64,000 bases of DNA from Bacteroidota bacterium (GTDB lineage: Bacteria; Bacteroidota; Bacteroidia; Chitinophagales; Chitinophagaceae). The notes under the pieces are model-generated. The model was not told the DNA's origin and made no database searches. It saw nothing but the letters and a program-made list of their open reading frames with translations. Each line of letters starts with the position of its first letter. Position 1 is the stretch's first letter. The translations under genes and the position numbers were made by a program. Below, piece after piece: positions 34,801-45,000 of the stretch. The stretch spans positions 524,475-588,474 of the forward strand of contig JADJJH010000007.1 in NCBI GenBank assembly GCA_016706595.1. The letters run 5' to 3'.

Positions 34801-36454
34801 ACATTGTAGTTGAAATTTCATGTATTGAATTGCTAATTTCATTCGAACTTACCATGGGAGTTTTCGAAATTATTCTTTGATTTTGAATAATTTGTCCATT
34901 ATCATTATAGTAAAATATTTGTGTGGTCCAATCTTCAAGAATACTTGAACTACTTGGATTTTTAATTACTTTTTCTTTGGTCCCAATTAAAAATCCTTTT
35001 GTCGTCATCGTCCTAAGCGCTGAGTTAGTACCATAAGTATTATAATAAACATCGGGATAAATACGAGATAGGTATTCTGTATTAAAGGTAAACGCATTTA
35101 AATCAGTGTAATCATAATGATCATAATAATTATACTTTAAAATTTCTGCATTTGTTATACTTGAAGGGTAGGTTTGTGTCCCTTGAATGCTTTGAATACC
35201 ATTTATCAAATATGTATAAATTTTTGAATTATCACTTAAATCTCCCGATGATGGAATAGTGGTAGGTGCCGTTCCGGTTTCGTCTAAAATATATTGCCAA
35301 TATTCCCTATTCTCTGTACTATTTAAAATTCCAGAAAAAGTAACCCTACTCATTTCATCATAAACAGTGAACATCCATTTATGTTGATTTGTTAAATTAG
35401 GATCCTGAGATAAAACAGGTCTATCATATTTATCATAAACTACATAGGAGTTTCCATCCTTTTCTGGAGAACTACTACTAATCGTGCGTCCAAATTCATC
35501 ATAAGCAGTGCGAATACATAAATCATCTAAAATTGTGTTTGAACTTGACGAACTAAAATTCCAAGATATATCGTTGAACATTTTAGTTGCCTTTGGAGTT
35601 ATAGTAATAACCACTCGGTCATAATCATCGTAAACATAATATGTATACTCAATAGGAAAGGAACTGCTTATATCAGACATAATTCCAGTGGCAATCAGTT
35701 TGCCATCCTTGTCAAAGTACTTTCTTGCTTCTTGATTATGCTGACCTTTTGATATCTCAACATATAATTCATTACTTCCAAAGAATCCATCAAAAACTGG
35801 ATTCCCAGATTGAAACCCTAAACGCACAATATCATTACCTGAATATTGTTCAGAATATTTTTCAACACCTCTCATTTGCCCAACCTGACTTTTCCCAGGT
35901 GAATAAGTCATGCTTTTAAGAATTGATGAGGAATACTCACTTGTCATTTTGCTGTACGCAGTATTTCCTTCATTCGGGTACAAACTGGTATAAAATGTAT
36001 TTTGTTCCGTAAATACATTACTTCTAAAATTAATTCCACTAGTTTGATTAACTGAGTAAGACAAAAACTGATAAGATTCATTTCCTATAAATCTTGGGTC
36101 GATTACACTTATGCTATGATTGGTCTTTGAAGTTCCAAATCTTGAAATCGTTTGAATAGACGCCCCTAAACCATCGGTATAATCGGTCACTTGAGATACT
36201 TGACTAGACGAGCTACTTGAATTAATAAGTGATGAATTACTAATTGGCGTTTGAGGTATCCATGCTCTTGTAAAATTAAACTTCGGACTCGAAGGAATTG
36301 TGTAATTAGGCGGCAATTCCAATAACGGATTTGTTATAGTGCCACTGGGTGATACAATTGACAAATTAGGTTTGTTTTGAGCATTGACTTCTTTGGTAAA
36401 TACTCCAAATATTGCCAAGAATTGTATTGAAAATATTTTAATTGAATATCTCAT
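31823..36454 (-). CDS. RHS/YD-repeat protein with JAB-like C-terminal tail
   Basis: 1543 residues. A signal peptide (cleavage near VNAQ) and a DUF6443-like start are followed by many YD repeats (YDEFGRT, YDKNGNMT and others), then the RHS core: DHLGNVRTI, and QYDPLLGRFTGPD ending at DPDGNW. The last 300 residues (from about 1244) are a variable tail. Near its end HIHQ (His1455/His1457) and SFSAAD (Ser1481/Asp1484) give the spacing of a JAMM-like zinc site, similar to DUF4329/JAB tails of polymorphic toxins. It is preceded by its shell-like partner and followed by a candidate immunity gene. Confidence 0.85.
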   Translation of the reverse strand: MRYSIKIFSIQFLAIFGVFTKEVNAQNKPNLSIVSPSGTITNPLLELPPNYTIPSSPKFNFTRAWIPQTPISNSSLINSSSSSSQVSQVTDYTDGLGASIQTISRFGTSKTNHSISVIDPRFIGNESYQFLSYSVNQTSGINFRSNVFTEQNTFYTSLYPNEGNTAYSKMTSEYSSSILKSMTYSPGKSQVGQMRGVEKYSEQYSGNDIVRLGFQSGNPVFDGFFGSNELYVEISKGQHNQEARKYFDKDGKLIATGIMSDISSSFPIEYTYYVYDDYDRVVITITPKATKMFNDISWNFSSSSSNTILDDLCIRTAYDEFGRTISSSSPEKDGNSYVVYDKYDRPVLSQDPNLTNQHKWMFTVYDEMSRVTFSGILNSTENREYWQYILDETGTAPTTIPSSGDLSDNSKIYTYLINGIQSIQGTQTYPSSITNAEILKYNYYDHYDYTDLNAFTFNTEYLSRIYPDVYYNTYGTNSALRTMTTKGFLIGTKEKVIKNPSSSSILEDWTTQIFYYNDNGQIIQNQRIISKTPMVSSNEISNSIHEISTTMYDFKGRILRTVLENKNYIYHGTSPSISSTGSTHFITQKYKYEENTFKLLSIQQKINNQDWILISSNEYDSQTGMLLNKKIGDVEIQHYNYSIRGQLTGINAAYAESGIQQTKVTFGESIKYDYGFTTPRYDGNISGIIWKTPSVYRRAYGYGYTESNRLEFANFNELKVNGIGTIVADWDANVTDYSVTELDYDQNGNILNLTRMGMDNSFPSVPIVTDNLTYRYESSDVSNRLSKVDDASTYSPVVGNKEQDFQNHNSGSDDYTYDKNGNMTSDKNKYITSIEYNYLNKPIKVVVTDPNPSIGTTTIEYIYTASGEKLEEITTSIAGTDKRTFIGCFVYNNEELQLLHHAEGRARFNIDNNIFNYDFYVKDHLGNVRTILAAEEVPFTDYLAQHEIALANVENLIFDNIEETREDRPDQSSGNESAALLNASDPERRIGTAVLLHVMAGDKFNLESLSYYYGNDSTGSTGTVEGADMLSSIIETLLSGESGFNQGEGNNSAQITNALFNSANYIDLFQQLKEQSTNPLFPKAYLNYLVFDERMNLISNQSGAIQVTQPDTWNTLETLNDIQIEQGGYLAVYISNESYEHNVYFDNLRLRFFRGRLLEENHYYPFGMAIRISSDVSIAENKNLYQTKEFNSTANINQYDFLARQYDPLLGRFTGPDAAGQFASGYVGMGNNPTAMIDPDGNWANMNASSGRYDWGNHFRLQNNWMKRVYEHWGRQKFVDIDGSSLKDVISILGMDMTDASAIFNEMDRRSEDRKQESNLNRMRELLASTYPELATILKYCSYEIVEKLYNGDYSESETSIDLEHERRLAEFLISKFSYDIKYLIDYGRTIKNKGGEFCELGLVGFVDPDQNVSGVNYCAEQNLTFQLENNTYTESFITYSLNPHIDAAKQVLIHIHQYDERTDNIYYLRDKKEIMYSSFSAADNNHSFENKIPSIMIDLQKGRINYLMVPTNTMQVNSGDNPVRGKNYAEPTFSWLFSYFKF

Positions 36455-36472
36455 AATAGGTGATTTAGTCTT

Positions 36473-39400
36473 TTAATTATCGTTTTCTTGGCTTACGCTT
36501 TTAGATTTTGAAAGAATATTGCCCTTGATATCTCGCTTTATAGATTCTCGGGACAAAATATTATTTTCATAATGAAGAATATTATTTACACCATCACATT
36601 CAGAAATCTTACCAGCTAAAGGTGAAAATACTGATGTACTCATTACTGCATCAGCAGGAAGAAGCCTCAACTCATCAATCAATGCAGTTCCTGAAACCCT
36701 AACTCTAGGATGGGTTGCAGTAAATTCAGCTTGACAATATGTCCAATCATTTAATTTAGAAATATTAGAACTATTTGTGTAGTAAGTATTAAATGAAATA
36801 TTTTGAGTTTGTGTGATTGGTCCAGTTGTTCCACTAATTATTTCCCAATTTTCTAAAGTGACGTTCCCATTTTTTTTCCAAAATGAGACTATATATTTTT
36901 TATTATTTTCTAAAATTATATCAGGCGAACTAAATACATTAACAGGGTTTCCTTGATACAATTTACTTAAATCATAAGATCGATTACCTGTAATTGCACT
37001 ACTAAAATTTATTGCGTTTAACGGAAACTGCCAGTTGCCTTTATCTTGATTATACAATCCAATATTATCATCATCATGTTCGTATAAATTGCTTTCAAAA
37101 CTAGAATATGCAATCTCTGAATATTTTGCATTTGTTGCAGAAGCAACGATTGCATCTTGATAATAATCCCAAATACTACTATTGAATTTTCCTTTATATT
37201 CTGACTCACATGGATTGCCAAAAACATCATATCTTGTCGTTACGCTTCTTTTTTCAAATGTCGGAATATTTGCACCAAGGTTAGCTTGTTGTGGTGTGTA
37301 ATTCCCTCCACTTGCAATAGGACTCAAAGTTAATGGAGCACTTTTAATTAAACCATAACTGTATTTATCCCTTATCTTACCATTAACTTGTTGATACCCT
37401 CCTCCGCTTGCAGAAATTAATTTAGGGGTTCCACCACTTGGTAGCGTTTTCCAAACTTCGCTATAAATCACTTTATTCCTATTACTATTTGACAATTCAA
37501 TCATTGCAGAATTTGCACTCCAGTGATTATTATCAGTATTATAAAACTGTTTATATTCTGTTACAATATTTGAAGCACTTGTTTCAATTGTTGCTCTTGG
37601 TATTCCTGTACTGTTATCATACAGATAATCTGTAATCTTCTGAATTGAACTAGAATTGTTTATAAATGCCAACGACTTACGCCTGATTATTTCAACTCTA
37701 CCTATGAAAGGATAATAAAAATCATAATCCGGAGATGGCGGATAGCAATTAGCGGTAGTGATATTTGAATTATTATATAAATTAGTATTCCCATTTAGAT
37801 TCAAATAGTCATCTGAATTTAATACTTTAACATAAATCTTATATTCTTGTTCAGTTTCTGAAGTTTTTGCTAAATTAATATCATACACGGTTGATTTATA
37901 GGGGGTGCCTAATACCCAATTTATATAATATTGTTTATAAGTGTATGGGGAATTTATAACCGGTCTGTTGAAATTATCTGGGTTTAATATTAACCCACTC
38001 ATTGAAGTATTAACAGGTGGTATAGGTAGTAGAATATTTGCTGTATTAAGCGAATAGTTGGTCCCTAATATTGTACTTCCGATACAAGTAAAATGGCTAT
38101 TTAAATTTGACAACCCAAGGAAATAATTTTCAGTTTTCCCAATAAATTTTGTAGATGTAGTAACTACATTGGTTGCAATATTTTTGGATTTATACTCACT
38201 ATAATTTGATGTAATTACTTTCTTGTATCCATGTTGAGGTTGATCTAATTGGCCTAGAAACTGATTTGTGAAAACATCAACATTTGCTGTTATAGTAGGT
38301 GGTGTTGGGGTTCCACTACCATAAATATGACATTCGGCAGTAATCTTTTTATTGAATAATTCCTTTATACTCGCTATTGTTGAACTTGTAGGGATAATCC
38401 ATTCCCCTTCTAAATATTCGTATTGGGTTATGTGTTTTGTAGTATTAGCTTCTAGACCAATGGTATATTCATCAACTCCATCTAAACGCAAACCATCTAA
38501 TTTCATGTTTTGTGAACCATACATTGCTTGATTAAGCCCATACTTAAATTCTGTACATCCGTTGTTTTCATTTATTACCTTTTTTAAAGAGAATAATTTA
38601 TTATTTGCATTTGGTTCACGATCAATACCCTCAGGGTTTTGCAAGATGGTTGAAGTCGTAATCTCCGGAATATAAAATGCATTATTTACTGAATTTGTAT
38701 TATAAAAATTCCCGGTGTAGTAGCCCCAGTAATCAACTGCCGGTGAAAGTCGAAAAGGTAGTTGTTCAACATCCGGATTGACTCCTATATTAATTTCATT
38801 GATATCATAATATTCAAATTTATACAAAGTTCTGGTGCTCGTTACCGTACCGTCTAATATCTTATCTAACCTTAATCTATAATCCAAGGAAACTGGTTTA
38901 GAATATGTAGAATATGAATAAGAAGAGCATGAATTCAAAGGCTTTTGTCCATCGACACTAAAATATGACTGTTCAAAACTTATTCTTCTGCTATTACTAT
39001 ATCCACTTGACGGAGCACTTGTATTATTCCAAGTATTGATATTATCCTTTTCAATAATATCGATTGCCTCTAAGGCTCGCAAATTACTAACATCACAACG
39101 AAGTTGTGATCTATAAATAAAATTCACAACTAAATCTGGGAATACAATAGATTCCAAATCCAACTTATTGCAGGTTTGTATTATCTCTTGTGATGAAAGA
39201 GACGGAAAGCAAACTGAATTAATATCAATCAATTCTTGGTATATGTCTGATTTAACCCCATAAAGAAGATAAGGTTTGTAATTGAAGAAAATCTGTTTCC
39301 CATTATAGGAATGTATATTATCAATCACCCAATTAGAAGCATAATATCTATCAGGAGTTAATGGAATATCTGAAGAGCCACAATGTGACGCATAAGATAA

Positions 39401-40087
39401 TTTCATCTTATCACCACTCTTAAAATAAAATTTATTCCCTGATTCGTCAGTGACTAAAAATCCAATTTCTTCAATCAATTGTAGTTTGGGAAAAGTTGTA
39501 ACAATATTTGAATTTATAAGACGTTCAATTTTAATATGTGTATTATCAGGAATTGTTCTTATTTCATTCTCTGCATTTATGAAGAATTCAACCTGCATTC
39601 CATTCAAACTAAGTTTAAAGATATCCATTTGACCATCTATTGCCCCCTTAGCTACATTTATTAAAGCTTCGTTGCTTGACAATAATACATTTGAAGTGTT
39701 GACAGGGATACTATTATTTGATCTATGCCAATATCCCATAAATACTCCATCTACCTTAAACTCATCAGGAATACCTCTTACAACTCGTGAAATTGACGCG
39801 ATAGAAGACAATTCCCATCCCAAGCCAATATTTGACGAAGTTTGATTTAATTTAATACCGTTTGTCATATAGTTTAAACTCAAACTCAAATCAATATCAT
39901 CAATTTTCTTAGCCATAATTGGTATAGTGACATTTGAACTTGCTGTGTACTGATTAGCGGAAACCATTCCAGAGCTACCGGCTGTACTTTTAGCAGCACC
40001 ATCAGTTACACCAAAACTTGTTTGAGCTTTTAGTTCAAATGATTGGTATGCTAAAAAAAGGATTAGATAATGGACTATTTTATTCAT
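36473..40087 (-). CDS. large exported RHS-associated (SpvB-like) protein, operon 1
   Basis: 1204 residues with a signal peptide (cleavage near LKAQ). The N-terminal portion (GAAKSTAGSSGMVSANQ, then VTIPIMAKKIDDIDLSLSLNY and GLGWELSS) has the pattern of SpvB/RHS-type beta-sandwich and shell strands; the C-terminus repeats RHS-like turns (TTRYDVFGNPCESEY, DGVNNILHYENNILSRE). It has no RHS core or tail and is followed after 18 bp by the RHS core gene, so the pair may form a two-subunit shell like the B and C parts of Tc toxins. Same arrangement as at 46.5-50.3 kb. Assembly is inference. Confidence 0.75.
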   Translation of the reverse strand: MNKIVHYLILFLAYQSFELKAQTSFGVTDGAAKSTAGSSGMVSANQYTASSNVTIPIMAKKIDDIDLSLSLNYMTNGIKLNQTSSNIGLGWELSSIASISRVVRGIPDEFKVDGVFMGYWHRSNNSIPVNTSNVLLSSNEALINVAKGAIDGQMDIFKLSLNGMQVEFFINAENEIRTIPDNTHIKIERLINSNIVTTFPKLQLIEEIGFLVTDESGNKFYFKSGDKMKLSYASHCGSSDIPLTPDRYYASNWVIDNIHSYNGKQIFFNYKPYLLYGVKSDIYQELIDINSVCFPSLSSQEIIQTCNKLDLESIVFPDLVVNFIYRSQLRCDVSNLRALEAIDIIEKDNINTWNNTSAPSSGYSNSRRISFEQSYFSVDGQKPLNSCSSYSYSTYSKPVSLDYRLRLDKILDGTVTSTRTLYKFEYYDINEINIGVNPDVEQLPFRLSPAVDYWGYYTGNFYNTNSVNNAFYIPEITTSTILQNPEGIDREPNANNKLFSLKKVINENNGCTEFKYGLNQAMYGSQNMKLDGLRLDGVDEYTIGLEANTTKHITQYEYLEGEWIIPTSSTIASIKELFNKKITAECHIYGSGTPTPPTITANVDVFTNQFLGQLDQPQHGYKKVITSNYSEYKSKNIATNVVTTSTKFIGKTENYFLGLSNLNSHFTCIGSTILGTNYSLNTANILLPIPPVNTSMSGLILNPDNFNRPVINSPYTYKQYYINWVLGTPYKSTVYDINLAKTSETEQEYKIYVKVLNSDDYLNLNGNTNLYNNSNITTANCYPPSPDYDFYYPFIGRVEIIRRKSLAFINNSSSIQKITDYLYDNSTGIPRATIETSASNIVTEYKQFYNTDNNHWSANSAMIELSNSNRNKVIYSEVWKTLPSGGTPKLISASGGGYQQVNGKIRDKYSYGLIKSAPLTLSPIASGGNYTPQQANLGANIPTFEKRSVTTRYDVFGNPCESEYKGKFNSSIWDYYQDAIVASATNAKYSEIAYSSFESNLYEHDDDNIGLYNQDKGNWQFPLNAINFSSAITGNRSYDLSKLYQGNPVNVFSSPDIILENNKKYIVSFWKKNGNVTLENWEIISGTTGPITQTQNISFNTYYTNSSNISKLNDWTYCQAEFTATHPRVRVSGTALIDELRLLPADAVMSTSVFSPLAGKISECDGVNNILHYENNILSRESIKRDIKGNILSKSKSVSQENDN

Positions 40088-40245
40088 AAGTAATTATTTT
40101 ATTTTTAAACCAGCAACTGTTTTAGTGTGTGTACTTATATTGGTAATTTTCTGAAGAAATATTTAAAACTGAATCGTTGAATTATTTTAATTTATTTAAT
40201 ATATTTTAATACCTTTCACTTATTGAGCTTCTCGTATTTTCTTTT

Positions 40246-40375
40246 ATTTCACTTTTCCAAACACAAGGTAAAAAATTAAATAATATCATTTTGAGTAAGT
40301 TCATAAACAGGTATTCTAAGTTCATGGATGCGTAGTTTTAGTTCATGGATGCGTTTTTGCGTGTTGCTACATGTA
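40246..40375 (-). repeat. duplicated upstream block of RHS operon 1 with three 21-bp-phased repeats
   Basis: This 130-bp segment upstream of the gene at 40087 is clearly similar to 51840-51968 upstream of the second RHS operon. Inside it, AGTTCAT occurs at 40298-40304, 40319-40325 and 40340-40346, exactly 21 bp apart (ATGAACT on the coding strand). Two of the three are extended to AGTTCATGGATGCG. Equal spacing by two helical turns is typical of a regulator binding on one DNA face. Confidence 0.7.
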
Positions 40376-40404
40376 AATTTTTAGGCCATTTTTCTACCTT
40401 CTAT

Positions 40405-40765
40405 CAAATGCTCAAACAAACAGTAATAAATTGTCTTTACAAGACAATATTTTTGAATTAAATATTCACGCAACCAATAATTCGTTTAAGCCCAATACTA
40501 AATCTGTAATCAACAAGAAGTCAAAGGATGCTAAAAATTTTATTTGTCTCTTTGGAGGATTAAATACAAATGGGTGGAGTGCTGGAATTGGTATTGGGAA
40601 GAAAAAAAATGAAAGAATCACAAATTGGCTAAACCTTTCTTTGTCAGAAATCAAGGAGGATAAGGAAGAAAAAATTAAACCAACTTCATACGAGATTCAG
40701 GGATATGGCAAACCGCGTCCTTATATTTATGGTAAGCAAAATTATTTTTTTTCCATTTAATATAC
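40405..40765 (+). pseudogene. truncated copy of the exported-protein gene at 30.4 kb
   Basis: From GCTCAAACAAACAGTAATAA (40410) to about 40765 the DNA closely follows 30413-30765 of the complete gene, encoding AQTNSNK-like mature N-terminus, KNFICLFGGLNTNGW and GYGKPRPYIYGKQNYFF. The signal peptide is lost at the cleavage site and the similarity ends shortly after a new stop. The fragment abuts the duplicated upstream block of RHS operon 1. A 109-codon frame starting at TTG remains open, but the product would lack export signal and most of the protein. Confidence 0.75.
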
Positions 40766-40923
40766 GAATTGGAACAAATGCTTCTTTCTATAATAGTAAA
40801 ATACCAATAACAATATAACAAAAAGCAATATTGTACTATACTAAATTGTTTCTGGGTATTCTGGTTGAGAAAGGGAGCTAATCATTTTAATTTGCAATTA
40901 AGTAAACAAACGCCACATTTTAT

Positions 40924-42015
40924 CTACAACTTCACTGATAGTTTGCTATCCATAGAATATAAATTTGGATAACTATAAAGAAAGATATAGTCTTTAAAAC
41001 GATACAAACGATCTAGCTTACTTTTAAAAGTAGTAATCGACAACTCATTTCTATTTTTATCTATTTTCATCAAGGTATTGTCTGCTAAGCCAAAGAGTAC
41101 ATTTCCGTTTTTATCAACAACTAAATTTGTAGTTATTCTTGAATTGTAATTGTAGATTCTCAATGGTTTTCCTTCTTTTACAGAAAAAGTGAAGACGCTG
41201 CTATCACCTCTACAAAAAATTATGTCATTAGCTACAACCATATCTTTCTCAAATTCATTAATACTATTATCTACCATTACCTTCCAAATCTGAGTGCCAT
41301 TCTTGTGATTAATTGCCGTAATCTTTTTTTCTTTCTTTAAGTTTGTTGATAATATAAAAATCAAGTCTTGGTAGACACCGTATAAATCATATATTGCAAA
41401 TGTATCTTGAAGAGAGATACTCCAATTCAAGTTCCCACTTCTAGCATTTGATGATTGAATGCTATTGTCATCCAAAACATAGACTATACTGCTATCCAAA
41501 AGTAATGGTTGCGACATAGTAAAATTACTTTTTTGCTTTATAAGCCAAATAAGTTTTAATGTTACTGCATCAAAACATTTTAAACCAATTCCTCTGTCTT
41601 GCAGTATAAACATATTCTTATAAACTAAGGGATTAGTCTTGCTTCTGTATTCTAATTTTAGTATCCTTGCCTTGCCTTCTGCATCTATAAGGTATACTGT
41701 ATCAGATAATGTTGGCACTACATATTCACCGGTAATTGTTATTGCCCCTTCATTGATACCGATCTGATTTATATCTTTAGACCAAACAAGCTTGTTATGT
41801 TCTAGTGAAAAACTTTTAAAAGTTTCTTTGTCTGGCTCATCCATTGATTGGTAATAAACATTTTTACCATTGAAGTGTACTGTTTTTGAATATGGAATAC
41901 CAGGAAGTATAAATGTATCTCTAATTTGGATAGACATAATATGACTAATAGTGCAATTACAACTACTTATGCAATTAAAACTAAAAGCAACTAATATAAA
42001 AAAAAATAGTTTCAT
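40924..42015 (-). CDS. lipoprotein with PQQ-like beta-propeller, candidate immunity protein of RHS operon 2
   Basis: 363 residues. A signal peptide ending in CISSC-N suggests a lipoprotein. The mature protein has repeated blades of the PQQ-like type (NKLVWSKDINQIG, LKLIWLIKQKS, SGNLNWSISLQD, GTQIWKVMVDNS), one W-containing strand per repeat. Its start overlaps the stop of the RHS gene by 4 bp (ATGA), showing translational coupling. By analogy with polymorphic toxins, it may neutralise the tail of that RHS protein; alternatively it is a surface component of the same machine. Confidence 0.75.
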   Translation of the reverse strand: MKLFFFILVAFSFNCISSCNCTISHIMSIQIRDTFILPGIPYSKTVHFNGKNVYYQSMDEPDKETFKSFSLEHNKLVWSKDINQIGINEGAITITGEYVVPTLSDTVYLIDAEGKARILKLEYRSKTNPLVYKNMFILQDRGIGLKCFDAVTLKLIWLIKQKSNFTMSQPLLLDSSIVYVLDDNSIQSSNARSGNLNWSISLQDTFAIYDLYGVYQDLIFILSTNLKKEKKITAINHKNGTQIWKVMVDNSINEFEKDMVVANDIIFCRGDSSVFTFSVKEGKPLRIYNYNSRITTNLVVDKNGNVLFGLADNTLMKIDKNRNELSITTFKSKLDRLYRFKDYIFLYSYPNLYSMDSKLSVKL

Positions 42016-45000
42016 CGTGGTCTTTGGGCTTTTCTTGACATTTCATAAAAAGGGACCACTTTATTCATTCCGTGATTGTACCTATCTTGGGCTTTCAATA
42101 TATTCCCTTCAAATTTTAACTGAGTTGGCATTCGCATAACACTTGAAAGCCCTTTGTATGATGCAAATTCTTGCAAATAGTTATTTAGTTTAGGATTATA
42201 CTTTACCCATGCCTCATATATTGGCTGAACTATATCAAATTGCTCTCGATGCAAAGTTTGCATATCCCATTTTTGTGCTGCTTCACCTTTCTTAGCTGCT
42301 TCGTTCAAATTATCTCTTAAATTATCAAAAACATCATTAAAGATTGCTTTATTACCTGCATTTGCAAAACTATTTAGATCTTTAGCATTCTTTGCTCCGT
42401 AGAGCATTTGCAAGTCTCCGTTTTTGTAGAAAATATCCATTAATGTCATTTGCTTTGCCACAATGTATGCAGCTCCAGCCCATTTTGTTTCTCCACCCCT
42501 TAAATCTTCCTGCACAGCATACCAGCCATAAAATCCTGCCCTTTGTTCAATTGAATTATATTGGTTATATCCATCCTTCTGTTGTAAGTTATATTTGTTT
42601 GCATTGCCCCATATATCAGTATTATTCTCTCTATCTGATCTTAACCAATCGCCTTTCCCTCGATCCTTATCCCACGTCTTACCCTCATTTGCTTTAGCAA
42701 AAGCTTCTGCACTTTCATATTCTAATAGACCATCAGGATCTATGAATGTTATGGGGTTATCATAAAAAGCCCTGTATGGTGACCAGCATGGCTCAACATC
42801 AGCTAGCGGATCCATACTAGACCATCTTCCAATTTGCGGATCCTGCATTCTTGCCCCATAATCATACCATTCCAAACCAAATTTAATTCCAGTGCCATCC
42901 GTAAACTCATCCCTTTGTAATTCCTTAGTTGTGAATTTATACTTTTGATCAACCCCTGTTGTTGTATAACTTGTAGGCATTCCCATTGTCAATCCAAATG
43001 GGTAATAGTGAGTTTCTTCAAGTAAACTTCCTTGAAAATATGTCAAATCATAATCATCAAAATAAACTTTAAACATTCCTTCAGCACTATGAAATGCATA
43101 TAGGTAGCCCGGTCGATCAATTTCTATTGGAATTGGGCCTGTCCACAATTCGTGCCAAGCATTATCAGTATTGACTTGTATTATCCCGCTCAATGAAGGA
43201 ATAAATCTAAAATTATCATCGAAAAAGAGATAATTAATATAAGCAGTAGGTTTTAAAGGATCGGTCGCATTGTTTTTTAATATGTTGAATGCCGGAAGAA
43301 AATTTGGGTTATTGAAACTATAGTCAATTACTTGAGCATTTGTTAAATCACCAATTGCAGATGCTCCTTGGTTGTAATTACTCAAGCTTTGTATAATATT
43401 CTGAATTAACTCTTCAGGGCCTATAGGTTCATTGAGCGTTGCGGTATTATAGTAAGCATGGGTCTTCACAGTAAATTTATCTCTAGGCATAACACGTAGC
43501 ATCATTGAAGTACCAATTCGCCTTGCAGGATCATCACCATGTAATACAATGCATCGAGTATTTCCTGGATCTGTGCCTCCGGGTCTGTAGCTTATTACAT
43601 TACCCATATCATCAAACAATTCTTCTTCTTGCGGTTGCCATTCAGGTTCCATAGTTGCAATATAATCTAAAACACTTGGAACTCCTGTTGTCGGTACTGC
43701 ATTAACAGTGGCCCTGACATTTCCTAGATGATCTTTTACAAAAAAATCGTAAGTATAACTTTCCTGAAGAGAACTCGTAACCATAGGTCTTATCCTCCCT
43801 TCATCATGTATAATATACTCCAATTCAGAAGTTGAATTTCCTCCTAGGTTTGTGGTTTTATATATATGCCCATTAATATAATCCGTTAAAACTTCTTCGC
43901 CATTCACTTGGTCAATAGCAATTTTTCTTAACTTATTACCGGTAGCATCATAAATGTATGTGATTGTATTCCCGTTACCAAAGTTTATTAATTCCGGCTT
44001 GTTTAAATATGTATAGGTAATTGAATTAATATCTTTGTTAATATCACTTATTAAATTTCCGTTTACATCATACTCATAATCATCTGATGTATTCGTACCA
44101 TCTTTGAAATCATGATTTGAACCATTATTTGTGATATTATCTGTTGTATTATCTGTTACAGTTGCCAATTGATTTGTTGGAATGCTACCAATAGTTTTAT
44201 AACTGTAATCTAAAACGTCCATATCTACAGGGTTAGTTGAACCAGGTCCACGTTGATTCATTGTCTGGATATTTCCGTTTGCATCATATAAAATATTACT
44301 AACTGTAAAATCTAAATCATTTTTTGTCCAAGTGTTAGTCCAACTATTACTCACAATTGCATTTTCTCTAAATTCGGCATGTGTTAACCGGTTAGTATAA
44401 TCATAGTTGTATCCATATGCTCGTTGCCCTTTATTAACTTCTGCCCCACGCCACAAAACGCCAGCTATGTTACCATTATAACGAGGTTGAGCAAAGCCTT
44501 GATCATAACATAAAATTTCTCCAAAATAATTAGTCCATGAAGGATTTGTTGTTTTAACCCAATCAGGATTTATACCGGTAAGTAATCCTCTTAGGTTATA
44601 AGAAAACACCTGATTTTCAGTACTACCACCCAGATGCTTATTTGAAAGTCTACCCAGAGCATCATATTGATTATAAACTATAGGCATTTCTCCTAAATTA
44701 TTTACATTTGAGTAAATATTTGTAAGTCTTCCAAGATAATCATAATTATATCTATTAAGAATACCGCTAGTATTATACATTGAACTTCCACTTAGAGGAA
44801 GATTTGCAATAGGGTTGTTGTGAAAGATATAGCTTGCTAAAATTTTATTACTAAAATCATACATGGATGTAGTTATATCAATTCCACTCACTGCATTGCC
44901 TTGCTTTGTTTGAATAACTCTTCCTTTCTTATCATAAAAACTATTAGAATTAATCCAAGGGACTAAAGTGCCTGGATTTATTATTTTAACACTACTACCT

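Noticed and set aside
40246..40375. CRISPR-like reading of the 21-bp repeats
   Set aside because: Only three units of seven conserved bases, no spacers and no cas genes.
42392..42697. 101-codon frame antisense to the RHS gene
   Set aside because: Shadow frame; Pro/Leu/Tyr-rich composition without domain.
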